This document shows, piece after piece, positions 54,691 through 63,484 of a stretch of 64,000 nucleotides of DNA. The notes beneath the pieces were generated by a model. The model was given only the letters and a program-made list of their open reading frames with translations. It did no database searches and was not told where the DNA came from. The DNA lies in NCBI RefSeq assembly GCF_000020785.1, contig NC_011126.1:496001-560000 (forward strand), read 5' to 3'. The DNA is from Hydrogenobaculum sp. Y04AAS1 (lineage in GTDB: Bacteria > Aquificota > Aquificia > Aquificales > Aquificaceae). Each line of letters begins with the position of its first letter. Position 1 is the first letter of the stretch. The position numbers were made by a program, and so were the translations under genes.

Positions 54691-54855
54691 AAGAAAGAAT
54701 ATAAATTTAAATTTATTATTAAAAATGATTTAAAACATCCTATCAGCACAGTATAGTTTGATGTATTATAGTTTTAGCGGCATGTGTTTATAATATTAAA
54801 CTAATTTCTACACGATGCGGTATAATAAAAAACTAAACTTAAAAGGAGGTGTAAT
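54691..54855. promoter_or_regulatory. Divergent promoter region Fur / 120-aa gene
   Basis: 165 bp. A TATAAT at 54821-54826 would serve the rightward gene, which has AGGAGGTG before its ATG. A partial PerR-box-like stretch (TTTATAATATTAAAC, about 54787) is present but weak. Confidence 0.4.
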
Positions 54856-55218
54856 ATGCAACTATTTTTGAACCAGCCGTTCACACCACAAAACAATGTG
54901 GTAAGTCAAAAAGTAGTGGGTAATCAGTCCAACAAGTCTGCCACGGTTCACATCTACACAGTCCAAGGTAATACTTTCCAGTACAAGGTATATACCGATG
55001 CTAACAACAACATCACCAAAGTAATAGCTATCTCCTCAAGAGAGTTAGCCCCAGTATCTTACTTTATCCAAAACCCACAAAACTGCCAAAAACAGCTTAT
55101 CACAAGAATACCTCTAAGGATGGCATCCTATGAGTACACCTGTCCCACTGGCACATACAAGTATACTACCTTTGGAACCATAGGTTTTCTAACAACAACA
55201 GCGGAGGTGGTAAGATGA
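54856..55218 (+). CDS. Unknown 120-aa protein upstream of aspartic-protease-like locus
   Basis: It is predicted beta-rich (VHIYTVQGNTFQYKVYTD) with a late Cys pair (NPQNCQ and EYTCPT). It has no clear signal peptide from the ribosome-binding-site-supported ATG, although the Thr/Asn-rich content and Cys pair suggest an exported protein. Its TGA overlaps the next ATG (ATGA). The pairing recalls DUF2844-DUF3443 gene pairs of proteobacteria, but that match is tentative. Confidence 0.55.
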   Translation: MQLFLNQPFTPQNNVVSQKVVGNQSNKSATVHIYTVQGNTFQYKVYTDANNNITKVIAISSRELAPVSYFIQNPQNCQKQLITRIPLRMASYEYTCPTGTYKYTTFGTIGFLTTTAEVVR

Positions 55219-56366
55219 AGAAGGTGAACGCTAAACAACTTTTGGCAGTAGGCGTTATAGGCTTAACCCTTGCTTCCTGTGGCGGTGGAGGCGGAGGTGG
55301 TGGCAGTTCACAAACCCAAACATAAATATCAGCCAATCCAATAGCGATGAATATTTATGCCGGTAGCAGGATTTTATCATCTGCTACTGTACCATCCAAT
55401 ATTCCAGTTATCGTTGTTTATATCAACGGACAACCAGTAAATCTTTTATTTGATACTGGGGCATCAGGTGTTCTTGTCAATCAGGGAACGTTCCCTATAC
55501 CTCAGTCAGCTTACACATCACAAACCTTTTACGGACACTTTGGTGATGGCACAGTTTTCTCAGGCACGGTAGCCAACGTGCAAGTTTGTTTAACGTCGGC
55601 ATCAACAGATTGCATAAATATGCCTGTGGCAGTAAATTCAAACACAAGTGGCACTAATGCTCCATTTCCAACTGGAAATTATATAGTAGGTGACTTTGGA
55701 ATGGACTGCGGGCAAAATACATTTGCATCTTTTGATAGCACAAATATAATTGTCAATACTTTCTGCCCATTGTATTATCTATGGCAACAAAACCAATACT
55801 TTAACGCTTATTCATTAAGTTTCTATCCATTATCTAACACTTACTATGCAACACCAGGCTTTACAACACCAATAGGAAGTATAACGCTTGGAAGTTTTAG
55901 TGCAAACAACTTGATTAGCTATACTGGCAATGGAAATGCTCCATATGTGAATGCCAATTACCCTAACAGTCTTACTTACATAACAATATATGATACTGGA
56001 ACACCGATTATTAGGATGACGAACGACGTATTATCAGCAGAAATACCATACTTCAATATTTATACTGACGGAAACAATTGTAGCGGATCTAACTGGATAC
56101 AAGGCGGTTATCCTATATCTTATTCCATACCACTTGCCAATAGCTCGTCATCTCTTACAATATCATTTACAACAGAACCACCAGCTAATATGTGTGCAAG
56201 CATATTATCAAGTGTATTATCAAACAATCCTGTAATAGTAAAAGACGATACTTTTGATATTGGATCATCTATTTTGGAATGGATGGGACTACCAGAAGTG
56301 ATAAACCACAACTTCATTTGGCTACTTGGTTCTAACGGAATGGTTCAATATATAAGCATCCAATAA
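55215..56366 (+). pseudogene. DUF3443-like lipoprotein, bilobal aspartic-protease fold, interrupted by in-frame TAA
   Basis: A lipoprotein signal (MKKVNAKQLLAVGVIGLTLA then SCGGGG) and an eight-Gly linker run 36 codons to a TAA at 55323-55325. The same frame then reopens and carries 339 residues from an ATG at 55347 with two aspartic-protease signatures, LLFDTGASGVLV and IYDTGTPIIRM, as in DUF3443. One base change explains the stop. The distal ATG lacks a ribosome-binding site and signal peptide, so the gene is probably broken unless the stop is read through. Confidence 0.65.
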
Positions 56367-56374
56367 AATTTAAG

Positions 56375-56397
56375 AGCCTGCTTTATGCAGGCTTTTT
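56375..56397 (+). terminator. Rho-independent terminator
   Basis: AGCCTGC and GCAGGCT form a 7-bp stem around TTTAT, followed by TTTT. It lies 9 nt after the aspartic-protease-like stop. Confidence 0.85.
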
Positions 56398-56509
56398 AAA
56401 CATTAACTCACACATTTTATTGTTTTGGTGTTGATTATAAAAATTGCGCTCACAATACATTTACCCCATACAAAAATAGCCATTTTCATTTATAATATTA
56501 AGATTGCTA
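56398..56509 (+). promoter_or_regulatory. Promoter region of tRNA-Arg
   Basis: AT-rich spacer. TATAAT at 56491-56496 precedes the tRNA by 13 nt. No ORF is seen. Confidence 0.45.
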
Positions 56510-56583
56510 GTCTCCGTAGCTCAGTAGGATAGAGCGCGAGATTCCTAATCTCGAGGCCGGCGGTTCGACTCCGCCCGGAGACG
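56510..56583 (+). tRNA. tRNA-Arg (CCU)
   Basis: Cloverleaf: acceptor GTCTCCG with CGGAGAC, D stem GCTC/GAGC, anticodon stem CGAGA/TCTCG with loop TTCCTAA (anticodon CCT), T stem GGCGG/CCGCC with TTCGACT loop. It reads AGG. CCA is not encoded. Confidence 0.95.
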
Positions 56584-56745
56584 TATAAAAAACTACCGTT
56601 GACAGAATATCTATTTTTCTCATTACTTCAAATATTAAAAGCCAAAAATAACATCTATTTTAAATTTACCTCAAATATTTCACTTGATTTCACGAAAAAT
56701 ATATGTTAAAATAAAATATGATTTAAAGCTAAAGGAGGATAGGAA

Positions 56746-58767
56746 ATGGTAAAGAAAGTGCTTCTTAGTCTTTGTGTTTTCTCATCTATTGGTCTTGCAC
56801 AAGATTTTTCAAGTATCTTCTTGCTAAAACCTTTAGAAATAATTGGTAGTTCAAAAGGTTTTGAGGCTTTTAAAAGCAGTAAAACACTACAAAGAAAAAG
56901 CAGTGTGGATTTAGCTCAAGCTCTTGACAATCAAGTTGGTATATTTAACTATTCCAAAGGTCCTATTGCAAACGATATAGTTTTAGATGGTCTAAACAGA
57001 GACAATATAAACGTTTTGATAGATGGGGCGAGGCTTTACGGAGCATGTCCAAGTAGGATGGATGTACCAGCTTTTCACATACCTCTAAACTTTCTTCAGG
57101 GGATAAAAATCGTATATGGCCCCTACGACGTAACGCACCAAGGTTCTATGGGTGGCTTGGTAGACGTCAAAACCATATATCCAAAACTTGGATTTCACTC
57201 AAATTTATCGTTTAATGCAAACTCTTACGGATTTGTAAATCCAAACGTAGAGGCTTCTTACAACAACGGCAAGTTTTACTTTGTGGCAGGGTATTCTTTT
57301 AAAACCGCCGAACCTTACAAAGACGCTCATGGTGTCAAAATCACAGATTATATACCAAACGAGTATAAATCTAAACCAACCCATGATTTTAACATAAACT
57401 CTTACATGACTAAATTTGGCTTTACACCCACTACAAATACAGATATAGGTTTAGAATATATAAAGCAAAGCGCCAACAACGTGCTGTATCCATTTCTTAG
57501 TATGGATGCCATATACGATAGATCAAATATCGTTAATTTTCACATAGACAAAGAAAACATCTCAAAGGATATCAAAAGTATAAACTTCAAAACTTACTAT
57601 ACAGACGTATATCACCTTATGACAAACCAATATAGACCTCAACCGTACATGGCCACCTACGCTCGCACAAAAACCTACGGTTCTTCCATTTCCACAGATG
57701 TATTTGATACCACCTTTGGGCTTGATTTTTACAGAAGAGATTGGTATGTGTTAAATCAAACATCAATGGGCATGAGTCCTCCCTACATAATCCCAGATGT
57801 GTTTATTACAAACATAGGTGCTTTTACTAAAAAAGATTTTAATGCTTTTAAAAGCCTAAAAATAAACATAGGCCTTAGAATAGACCATACAAAATCATCA
57901 CCAGACGGTTCTTTGGTGAAAAAAGATCTATCTTACCAAAATATGGGATATTCATACGCTTCACTTTATGGAGCATCACCACAAGACAAAGAAGACACAT
58001 ATCTAAGTGGTTATATAAAGCTTAATAAAACCATTAACCAATACAACAATTTTTACGTTGGCTTTGGGCATACTGTAAGAGTACCAGATCCAGAAGAAAG
58101 GTACATATATTTTGTAAACATGGGTAAATATTGGATAGGAAATCCTAACCTAAAACCAGCCCAAAACAACGAGTTTGATGTAGGACTTTCCTCTAATTAC
58201 AACAGATTTTCTATGAACCTTGATCTTTATTATAGATATATATACGATTATATAACCATAACACAATTTTCTAACCCAAAAGGAAAGATAAACGAATATT
58301 GGAATACAAACGCCTATATGAATGGTGCCAATCTAAGCGCTAAATATTTTATAACAGATACTCTTAGCGTATCATCAGAAACCTCCTACGTTAGAGGTTA
58401 TCAAATAACAAACCAAGCTAAGCACATCACAAGCCCAAATCTACCAGACATACCACCTTTTAGGGAAGTCTTGGCGCTAAAATACGACAACAAAACATAC
58501 TTTGGTAAAATAGAGACCATCTTAGCAAGCACTCAGGATAAAGTAAACACAGATTTAAACGAGAAAAAAGTACCAGGTTATGGCTTGGTAAACGTATCTG
58601 GTGGGATAAATCTTAAAAACGGCATATCGGTAGTGCTTGGGGTTGATAATCTTCTAAATCAAGAATATTACATGTATAACGATTATTACTCAAATCCTTT
58701 CAATATAGGAGTAAATTTACCAGAACCAGGACGCACATTTTATATAAACGCTCAATATAGTTTTTAA
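56746..58767 (+). CDS. TonB-dependent receptor, copper-receptor (OprC/NosA)-like
   Basis: A 673-aa outer-membrane barrel with a signal peptide (about residues 1-18), plug domain (about 50-145) and C-terminal aromatic end (FYINAQYSF). YGACPSRMDVP gives Cys101 and Met105, and VYHLMTNQ gives His290 and Met292: the CxxxM and HxM pair known to bind copper in OprC. DGLNRDNINVLIDGARL and VYGPYDVTHQGSMGGLVDVKT are plug motifs. AAAGGAGG precedes the ATG. No TonB box is obvious by eye. Confidence 0.88.
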   Translation: MVKKVLLSLCVFSSIGLAQDFSSIFLLKPLEIIGSSKGFEAFKSSKTLQRKSSVDLAQALDNQVGIFNYSKGPIANDIVLDGLNRDNINVLIDGARLYGACPSRMDVPAFHIPLNFLQGIKIVYGPYDVTHQGSMGGLVDVKTIYPKLGFHSNLSFNANSYGFVNPNVEASYNNGKFYFVAGYSFKTAEPYKDAHGVKITDYIPNEYKSKPTHDFNINSYMTKFGFTPTTNTDIGLEYIKQSANNVLYPFLSMDAIYDRSNIVNFHIDKENISKDIKSINFKTYYTDVYHLMTNQYRPQPYMATYARTKTYGSSISTDVFDTTFGLDFYRRDWYVLNQTSMGMSPPYIIPDVFITNIGAFTKKDFNAFKSLKINIGLRIDHTKSSPDGSLVKKDLSYQNMGYSYASLYGASPQDKEDTYLSGYIKLNKTINQYNNFYVGFGHTVRVPDPEERYIYFVNMGKYWIGNPNLKPAQNNEFDVGLSSNYNRFSMNLDLYYRYIYDYITITQFSNPKGKINEYWNTNAYMNGANLSAKYFITDTLSVSSETSYVRGYQITNQAKHITSPNLPDIPPFREVLALKYDNKTYFGKIETILASTQDKVNTDLNEKKVPGYGLVNVSGGINLKNGISVVLGVDNLLNQEYYMYNDYYSNPFNIGVNLPEPGRTFYINAQYSF

Positions 58768-58790
58768 ACCGCGCTTTGTCCATTCTATTG

Positions 58791-58812
58791 GGGCCTTGTG
58801 CCCTTTATTTTT
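58791..58812 (+). terminator. Weak stem-loop after TonB receptor gene
   Basis: GGGC and GCCC pair around CTTGT and are followed by TTTATTTTT. The stem is only 4 bp, so the call is weak. Confidence 0.3.
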
Positions 58813-58852
58813 AAAAGCTTTTAAAAAACGCATAATATAAAAAAAATTAGTT

Positions 58853-58858
58853 TATAAT
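58853..58858 (+). promoter_or_regulatory. -10 box of arsR2-trx unit
   Basis: TATAAT lies 9 nt before ATG 58868. No Shine-Dalgarno sequence is present. Confidence 0.5.
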
Positions 58859-58867
58859 ATTTTCATT

Positions 58868-59179
58868 ATGAGTATGGAAATAGAAAACGAAGGGCCTCTT
58901 GTAGAAATAGCCGAGTTTTTAAAAGCTTTAGGGCATCCGGTAAGGTTGAGGATTGTGGAACTTCTGATAGAACACAAGCAATGTGTAAAAAATCTTGGGG
59001 ATGTGCTAGGAATCCCACAACCTAATATATCTCAGCACCTTGCCATACTTCGCTCAAAAGGTATTGTAGGATGGAAAAGAGAAGGACCTATAATATGTTA
59101 TTTTATCAAGGACAAAAGAGCTATAGAAGTTTATAATTTATTGTTTAAGGAGGTTCAAGATGGCACAAAATGTTGTTGA
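58868..59179 (+). CDS. ArsR/SmtB-family regulator upstream of trxA
   Basis: A 103-aa winged-helix protein. ALGHPVRLRIVELLIEHKQC and IPQPNISQHLAILRSKGIVG are the HTH core. Cys in EHKQCVKN and the terminal KCC could sense metals or thiols, but no CVC arsenic motif is present. It overlaps trxA by 20 bp, so it probably controls the thioredoxin system or senses redox. It is 100 bp downstream of the copper-type receptor. Confidence 0.87.
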   Translation: MSMEIENEGPLVEIAEFLKALGHPVRLRIVELLIEHKQCVKNLGDVLGIPQPNISQHLAILRSKGIVGWKREGPIICYFIKDKRAIEVYNLLFKEVQDGTKCC

Positions 59180-59486
59180 ACTTACAGACGCCAACTGGGA
59201 AAATGAGGTCATAAACTCCTCAGTTCCAGTTTTGGTTGATTTTTGGGCACCTTGGTGTGGGCCCTGCAGAATCATAGCCCCAGTCGTTGAGAAACTAGCC
59301 GGTGAATTTGCTGGCCAAATAAAGGTAGGTAAGCTAAACACAGACGATAACCCAGGTGTATCCATGAGATACGGTATAAGAGCTATACCTACTATAATGA
59401 TGTTTAAAAATGGCGAAGTGGTAGATACAAGAGTTGGTGTACAACCAGAAGATGGCTTAAGAAAGATGATCAAAAACAATTTATGA
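59160..59486 (+). CDS. trxA: Thioredoxin
   Basis: A 108-aa protein with the active site WAPWCGPCRIIAP, the cis-Pro in AIPTIMMF and a C-terminal amphipathic helix. It supplies electrons to peroxiredoxin and LMW-type ArsC. AAGGAGG stands before the ATG inside arsR2. It overlaps trxB by 4 bp. Confidence 0.97.
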   Translation: MAQNVVELTDANWENEVINSSVPVLVDFWAPWCGPCRIIAPVVEKLAGEFAGQIKVGKLNTDDNPGVSMRYGIRAIPTIMMFKNGEVVDTRVGVQPEDGLRKMIKNNL

Positions 59487-60421
59487 TAAACACTCATAAA
59501 ATTTACGATTGTATAATAGTTGGTGGAGGTCCGGCCGGTCTTACAGCCGGGCTTTATTGTGCTAGAGCCAAGATGGATGTAATACTTTTGGAAAAATCAA
59601 CACTTGGTGGCCAAATAGCTATAACGGATTTAGTAGAAAACTATCCTGGGTTTCCAGAAGGTATAAGCGGCAAAGAACTTACAAGCAAATTCAAAGCTCA
59701 AGCTGAAAGGTTTGGGCTTAAAATCCATAGGCAAGGTGTGATATCTGTGGAAAACGACAACGATAATATTAAAATCCTTAAACTTGACAATGGATCAGAG
59801 TTAAGAGCGAAAACCGTCATAATTACCACTGGTGCCCGTATGAGGACCCTTGACGTACCAGGCGAGAAAGAATTTTTAAATAGAGGTGTATCTTATTGCG
59901 CTACTTGTGATGGTGCTCTTTTTGAGGATGTGCCAATAGCTGTTGTCGGCGGTGGTGATTCTGCAACGCAAGAAGCGATCTTTTTAACACGCTTTGCCTC
60001 AAAAGTTTACCTAATACACAGAAGAGATAAACTAAGGGCAAAACCACTTCTTCAAGACAGAGTTTTCTCTAATCCAAAAATAGAGTTTGTACCAAACAAA
60101 GTGGTAAAAGCCATCCAAGGTAGCGATTTTGTTAATTCTTTATTGTTGGAAGATACTAAAACCGGTGAACATTCTATCTTATCCGTAGATGGTGTCTTTA
60201 TATTTATAGGTATGATACCGGCCACAGATATAGTAAAAGATTTGGTAGAGTTAGATGAGTATGGATATATAAAGGTTAACGATAATATGGAAACTTCAGT
60301 ATCAGGCATATTCGCTGCTGGGGATTGTAGAAGTGGTCAAACAGGTCAAGTTGTTGTTGCTGCTGGAGAGGGTTGCATAGCTGCCATGGCTGCTGAAAGA
60401 TATCTACAAAATTCCGAATAA
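59483..60421 (+). CDS. trxB: Thioredoxin reductase
   Basis: A 312-aa FAD enzyme that reduces TrxA with NAD(P)H. CIIVGGGPAGLTAGLY (FAD), SYCATCDGALF (redox CxxC), VVGGGDSATQEAIFL (NAD(P) site) and GIFAAGDCRSG are present. The HRRDKLRA stretch favours NADPH. Confidence 0.96.
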   Translation: MINTHKIYDCIIVGGGPAGLTAGLYCARAKMDVILLEKSTLGGQIAITDLVENYPGFPEGISGKELTSKFKAQAERFGLKIHRQGVISVENDNDNIKILKLDNGSELRAKTVIITTGARMRTLDVPGEKEFLNRGVSYCATCDGALFEDVPIAVVGGGDSATQEAIFLTRFASKVYLIHRRDKLRAKPLLQDRVFSNPKIEFVPNKVVKAIQGSDFVNSLLLEDTKTGEHSILSVDGVFIFIGMIPATDIVKDLVELDEYGYIKVNDNMETSVSGIFAAGDCRSGQTGQVVVAAGEGCIAAMAAERYLQNSE

Positions 60422-60427
60422 GATCTA

Positions 60428-61486
60428 ATGAATACTTTACAGCAAGCGGTAAATATATGGTATAGCAGTTCCAATACCACAAATATAATAATAGTTTTAT
60501 GGATGCTGTTAACCGTTATATTTTTATTTTTTTTAATACCATATTTGATAGTAGAAATTAAAAAAAGAAACAAAATAAAAGAAGATTTTTTCAAAAAAGC
60601 CAAAGAATATGGGCTAACAGAGTTGGAAGCTGAATTGTTGTGGAAATATTCTACAGATTATAGATGGAACGTATCTTTAGTCTTTAACAATAAAAAGGTT
60701 TTTGAAATAGTGGCATCAAAAATTCTGAATAAAGATACATCTTTTGCGGATATTATAAACCAATTAAGGCATAAACTTGGTTTTGACCATGTACCGTGGT
60801 TCTTACCTATATCTACCACAAAAGACATAGAACTGTATCAAAGTGGAAAGATTTTGTTTAATGAAAGACCGTACGATGCTGTTGTATGGGATAAAGACGA
60901 AAAATATATCTATCTAGCACTTTACAACATAAACAAGAGTCCTATCAAAATAGGAGATATTGTAACGTTTAGTTTTATCACTCAAGACTACGTTCAAACA
61001 TCTTTTACTTCAAAAGTTATTGGAATATATGAAGATTCTGGTAGGATTTTATACAAGGTAGAGCATTCAGACAAGGTTCTAAGGACACCTATCAGGGACG
61101 CAGTAAGGATAGAGTTAAGTTTAAAAGCATATATATATTTTCCTACATCCGAGGAACTGGAAGCTTATGAAAAAGAACAGATTTTACCGGAACCAGAAGA
61201 AGATAATCTTATAGAAGGAGTGATAAAGGATTTGAGCATAGGAGGAACAAGGTTTTGCACTAGTATATCTTTGTCTGATCTTCAGAAAGTATTTGTAAAG
61301 TTTCGCATATACGATAAAGATTTAATAATATTTGGTACCATAAGAAATAAATTTGATGCTGTAGACCATTTTTGTTATGGTATAAAATTTGAAGATGTAA
61401 CAAAAGAGCAAGAAGAGGACATAAGAAGCTACATAATAGAGCAACAAAGACTTTTAGTGAAATCTTACAAGTTAGGTGAGCTATGA
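60428..61486 (+). CDS. Membrane-anchored PilZ-domain protein
   Basis: A 352-aa protein. One TM helix (about residues 19-44) precedes a middle domain and a YcgR-like barrel (about 155-220). The C-terminal PilZ domain has LRTPIRDAVRIE as the Arg box and IKDLSIGGTRF as the D-x-S-x-x-G motif, so it should bind cyclic-di-GMP. The GGDEF/EAL protein at 3171 could supply the signal. It is 6 bp after trxB. Confidence 0.82.
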   Translation: MNTLQQAVNIWYSSSNTTNIIIVLWMLLTVIFLFFLIPYLIVEIKKRNKIKEDFFKKAKEYGLTELEAELLWKYSTDYRWNVSLVFNNKKVFEIVASKILNKDTSFADIINQLRHKLGFDHVPWFLPISTTKDIELYQSGKILFNERPYDAVVWDKDEKYIYLALYNINKSPIKIGDIVTFSFITQDYVQTSFTSKVIGIYEDSGRILYKVEHSDKVLRTPIRDAVRIELSLKAYIYFPTSEELEAYEKEQILPEPEEDNLIEGVIKDLSIGGTRFCTSISLSDLQKVFVKFRIYDKDLIIFGTIRNKFDAVDHFCYGIKFEDVTKEQEEDIRSYIIEQQRLLVKSYKLGEL

Positions 61487-62304
61487 GCGTACAAAACCAT
61501 ATTGTATTGATAGGCGTTGGTAATATGGGCAATAAATATCTAAACGTACTAAAGCAATTAACCAAGGATATAGTGCTTTGTGATAAAGACATTAATAAAA
61601 TATTAGATAAAGGTTTTCCCTATGTATGCGATATAGGTGATTTAAATTCATCTATTTCTAAGGCTATCATAGCAACAGACCCTACTCAACATGTAAATAT
61701 AGCAAAAATGTTGTTGTTAAACACTGGGGCTGATATACTTATAGAAAAACCACCAGCCACATCTTATGAAGAGTTTATAAGCTTGACAGAATTTAAGAAT
61801 AAAATATGGATATCAGAAATTGAAAGATTCTCGCTTTGCATAAAAGAATTTCCAAAACACATAAAGCCAAAATATATAGAGATAAAAAGACTAAACAAAG
61901 GAAGAGGTTATATAAATCCTATATGGGATTTAGCTTGGCATGATTTGTACAATTTATTGTATTTATTTGGAGATGTTAGAATAGAAAACGTTAGAGTTGG
62001 GCACGTCTGGGAGCTAACAGGAAAAGTAAACAACGAAATACCGTTTCAGTTGCAAGTAGCTTGGAATCACCATTTTATAGATAGGAGTTGGACTGTTCAT
62101 ACCAACAAAGGAAGCATTTTTATGAATTTTGCAGATGAAGAAATTATCTTAGAGAATGGGACTTCCTATACGAGAAAAGACGGCAACAAGCTTATGGATA
62201 TGTTAGGGCAGTTTTTAGATGGCTTAGAAGATGAATCTTTTGATAGAGCGGCTAAAATATTAAAAATGTTAGATAATATAAAAGATGAAATTGGTAGTAT
62301 ATAA
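61483..62304 (+). CDS. Gfo/Idh/MocA-like oxidoreductase
   Basis: A 273-aa protein with an N-terminal Rossmann fold (IVLIGVGNMGNKYLNVL) and ILIEKPPATSYEEF, the EKP motif of the family. It is shorter than usual family members (around 330-350 aa). WDLAWHDLYNLLYLFG resembles the family catalytic His block. The substrate is unknown. It overlaps both neighbours (4 bp and 20 bp). Confidence 0.75.
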   Translation: MSVQNHIVLIGVGNMGNKYLNVLKQLTKDIVLCDKDINKILDKGFPYVCDIGDLNSSISKAIIATDPTQHVNIAKMLLLNTGADILIEKPPATSYEEFISLTEFKNKIWISEIERFSLCIKEFPKHIKPKYIEIKRLNKGRGYINPIWDLAWHDLYNLLYLFGDVRIENVRVGHVWELTGKVNNEIPFQLQVAWNHHFIDRSWTVHTNKGSIFMNFADEEIILENGTSYTRKDGNKLMDMLGQFLDGLEDESFDRAAKILKMLDNIKDEIGSI

Positions 62305-63439
62305 AAAGAATGATGTAATATTTTCAATGCTTTTTAAAAGTAACGAACTTTTAGATATTAAAGTAGACAATTTAAACGATCCTGAATATAGCTCATCTAT
62401 TTTTTTAGGTAAGATAAAATCTATCGCAAACGGAGTAGAAGGATATTTTGTTGATATAGGTTTAAAAAAAGATGGGTATCTGCCTTTCAAAGAAGCTGAT
62501 AAAGAATATAAAATAGGAGATTATGTTGTTGTTCAAGTAAAAAAAGAACCATCCAAATTTAAAGGAGCTAAATTAACCACCAAACTCTCTTTTAAAGGAA
62601 AGTACATAATATATTATGAGGCTGATAAATCTGTAAAAACCTCACATCTTTTTGATGAGAATTTTAAAAGCGATTACATTGATAAAGTTTATAGGCTTTT
62701 AAGAGAAAAAGAATCTGTAATTATTAGGACTCAAGCTAAAAATGTAGACATATCGAGAATAGGACAAGAGTTGGAATTTTATAGGAAAAAAGCAAAACTC
62801 ATAAGAGACATATCTCACAAAGCTATTATGCAATTAGAACCTAAAGAGCCATGCTATGTATCAATGATAAAAGATTATGTTGGTGGTATAGAGAAAATTG
62901 TAGTATCTGATATAAAAGTTTACAACAATATAGTGGGTTTCATATTGTCAAACGATTTAAATATAAACGTTGAAATGATTATTGATAAAGAGAGTTTAGA
63001 AAACTTATACGAAGTAGAAAAGCACATCAACAGGCTTTTAAGCAAGTATGTATGGTTAGAAAGCGGTGGTTTTTTAGTAATAGAAGAGACAGAGGCTATG
63101 ACTACAATAGATGTAAATAGCGGTAAAAATACCTGTGATTGTATAGAATCAAGTTCTTACTCCACAAACCTGGAAGCAGCCAAAGAAATACCAAGACAAA
63201 TAAAGCTTAGAAATATAGGTGGTATCATAATGATAGATTTTATTTTCATGAAAGATCAAGTTCATAGAAAAGAGGTGCTTGATGTATTGAAAAATGGCTT
63301 TTCAAAAGACAACGTCCAAACCACAGTCTATGGATATACGGCTCTTGGGCTTATGGAGATAGCAAGAAAAAAAACTGGAAGAAGCTTATTCCAAACCATA
63401 AAAGCATCTAAACAAGAAAATATGCCAAGTGTTGTATGA
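62285..63439 (+). CDS. Ribonuclease E/G family protein lacking the Zn-link
   Basis: A 384-aa endoribonuclease for RNA processing. An S1-like domain (about residues 38-115), RNase H-like and 5'-sensor regions are followed by the catalytic Asp pair in TTIDVNSGKN and IIMIDFIFM. The protein ends soon after EIARKKTGRSLF, so the CPxCxGxG Zn-link that holds E. coli RNase E/G dimers is absent. It is 46 bp before thrC. Confidence 0.88.
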   Translation: MKLVVYKKNDVIFSMLFKSNELLDIKVDNLNDPEYSSSIFLGKIKSIANGVEGYFVDIGLKKDGYLPFKEADKEYKIGDYVVVQVKKEPSKFKGAKLTTKLSFKGKYIIYYEADKSVKTSHLFDENFKSDYIDKVYRLLREKESVIIRTQAKNVDISRIGQELEFYRKKAKLIRDISHKAIMQLEPKEPCYVSMIKDYVGGIEKIVVSDIKVYNNIVGFILSNDLNINVEMIIDKESLENLYEVEKHINRLLSKYVWLESGGFLVIEETEAMTTIDVNSGKNTCDCIESSSYSTNLEAAKEIPRQIKLRNIGGIIMIDFIFMKDQVHRKEVLDVLKNGFSKDNVQTTVYGYTALGLMEIARKKTGRSLFQTIKASKQENMPSVV

Positions 63440-63484
63440 AAGAGTTATAATAATTACTTATTACATTTTGGAGGTTTTTAGGAA

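Noticed and set aside
54780-54800. PerR box upstream of the 120-aa gene
   Set aside because: Only part of the consensus matches and the region is so AT-rich that such matches are common.
58791-58812. Strong terminator after the TonB receptor
   Set aside because: The stem is just 4 bp, so it was kept only as a low-confidence feature.
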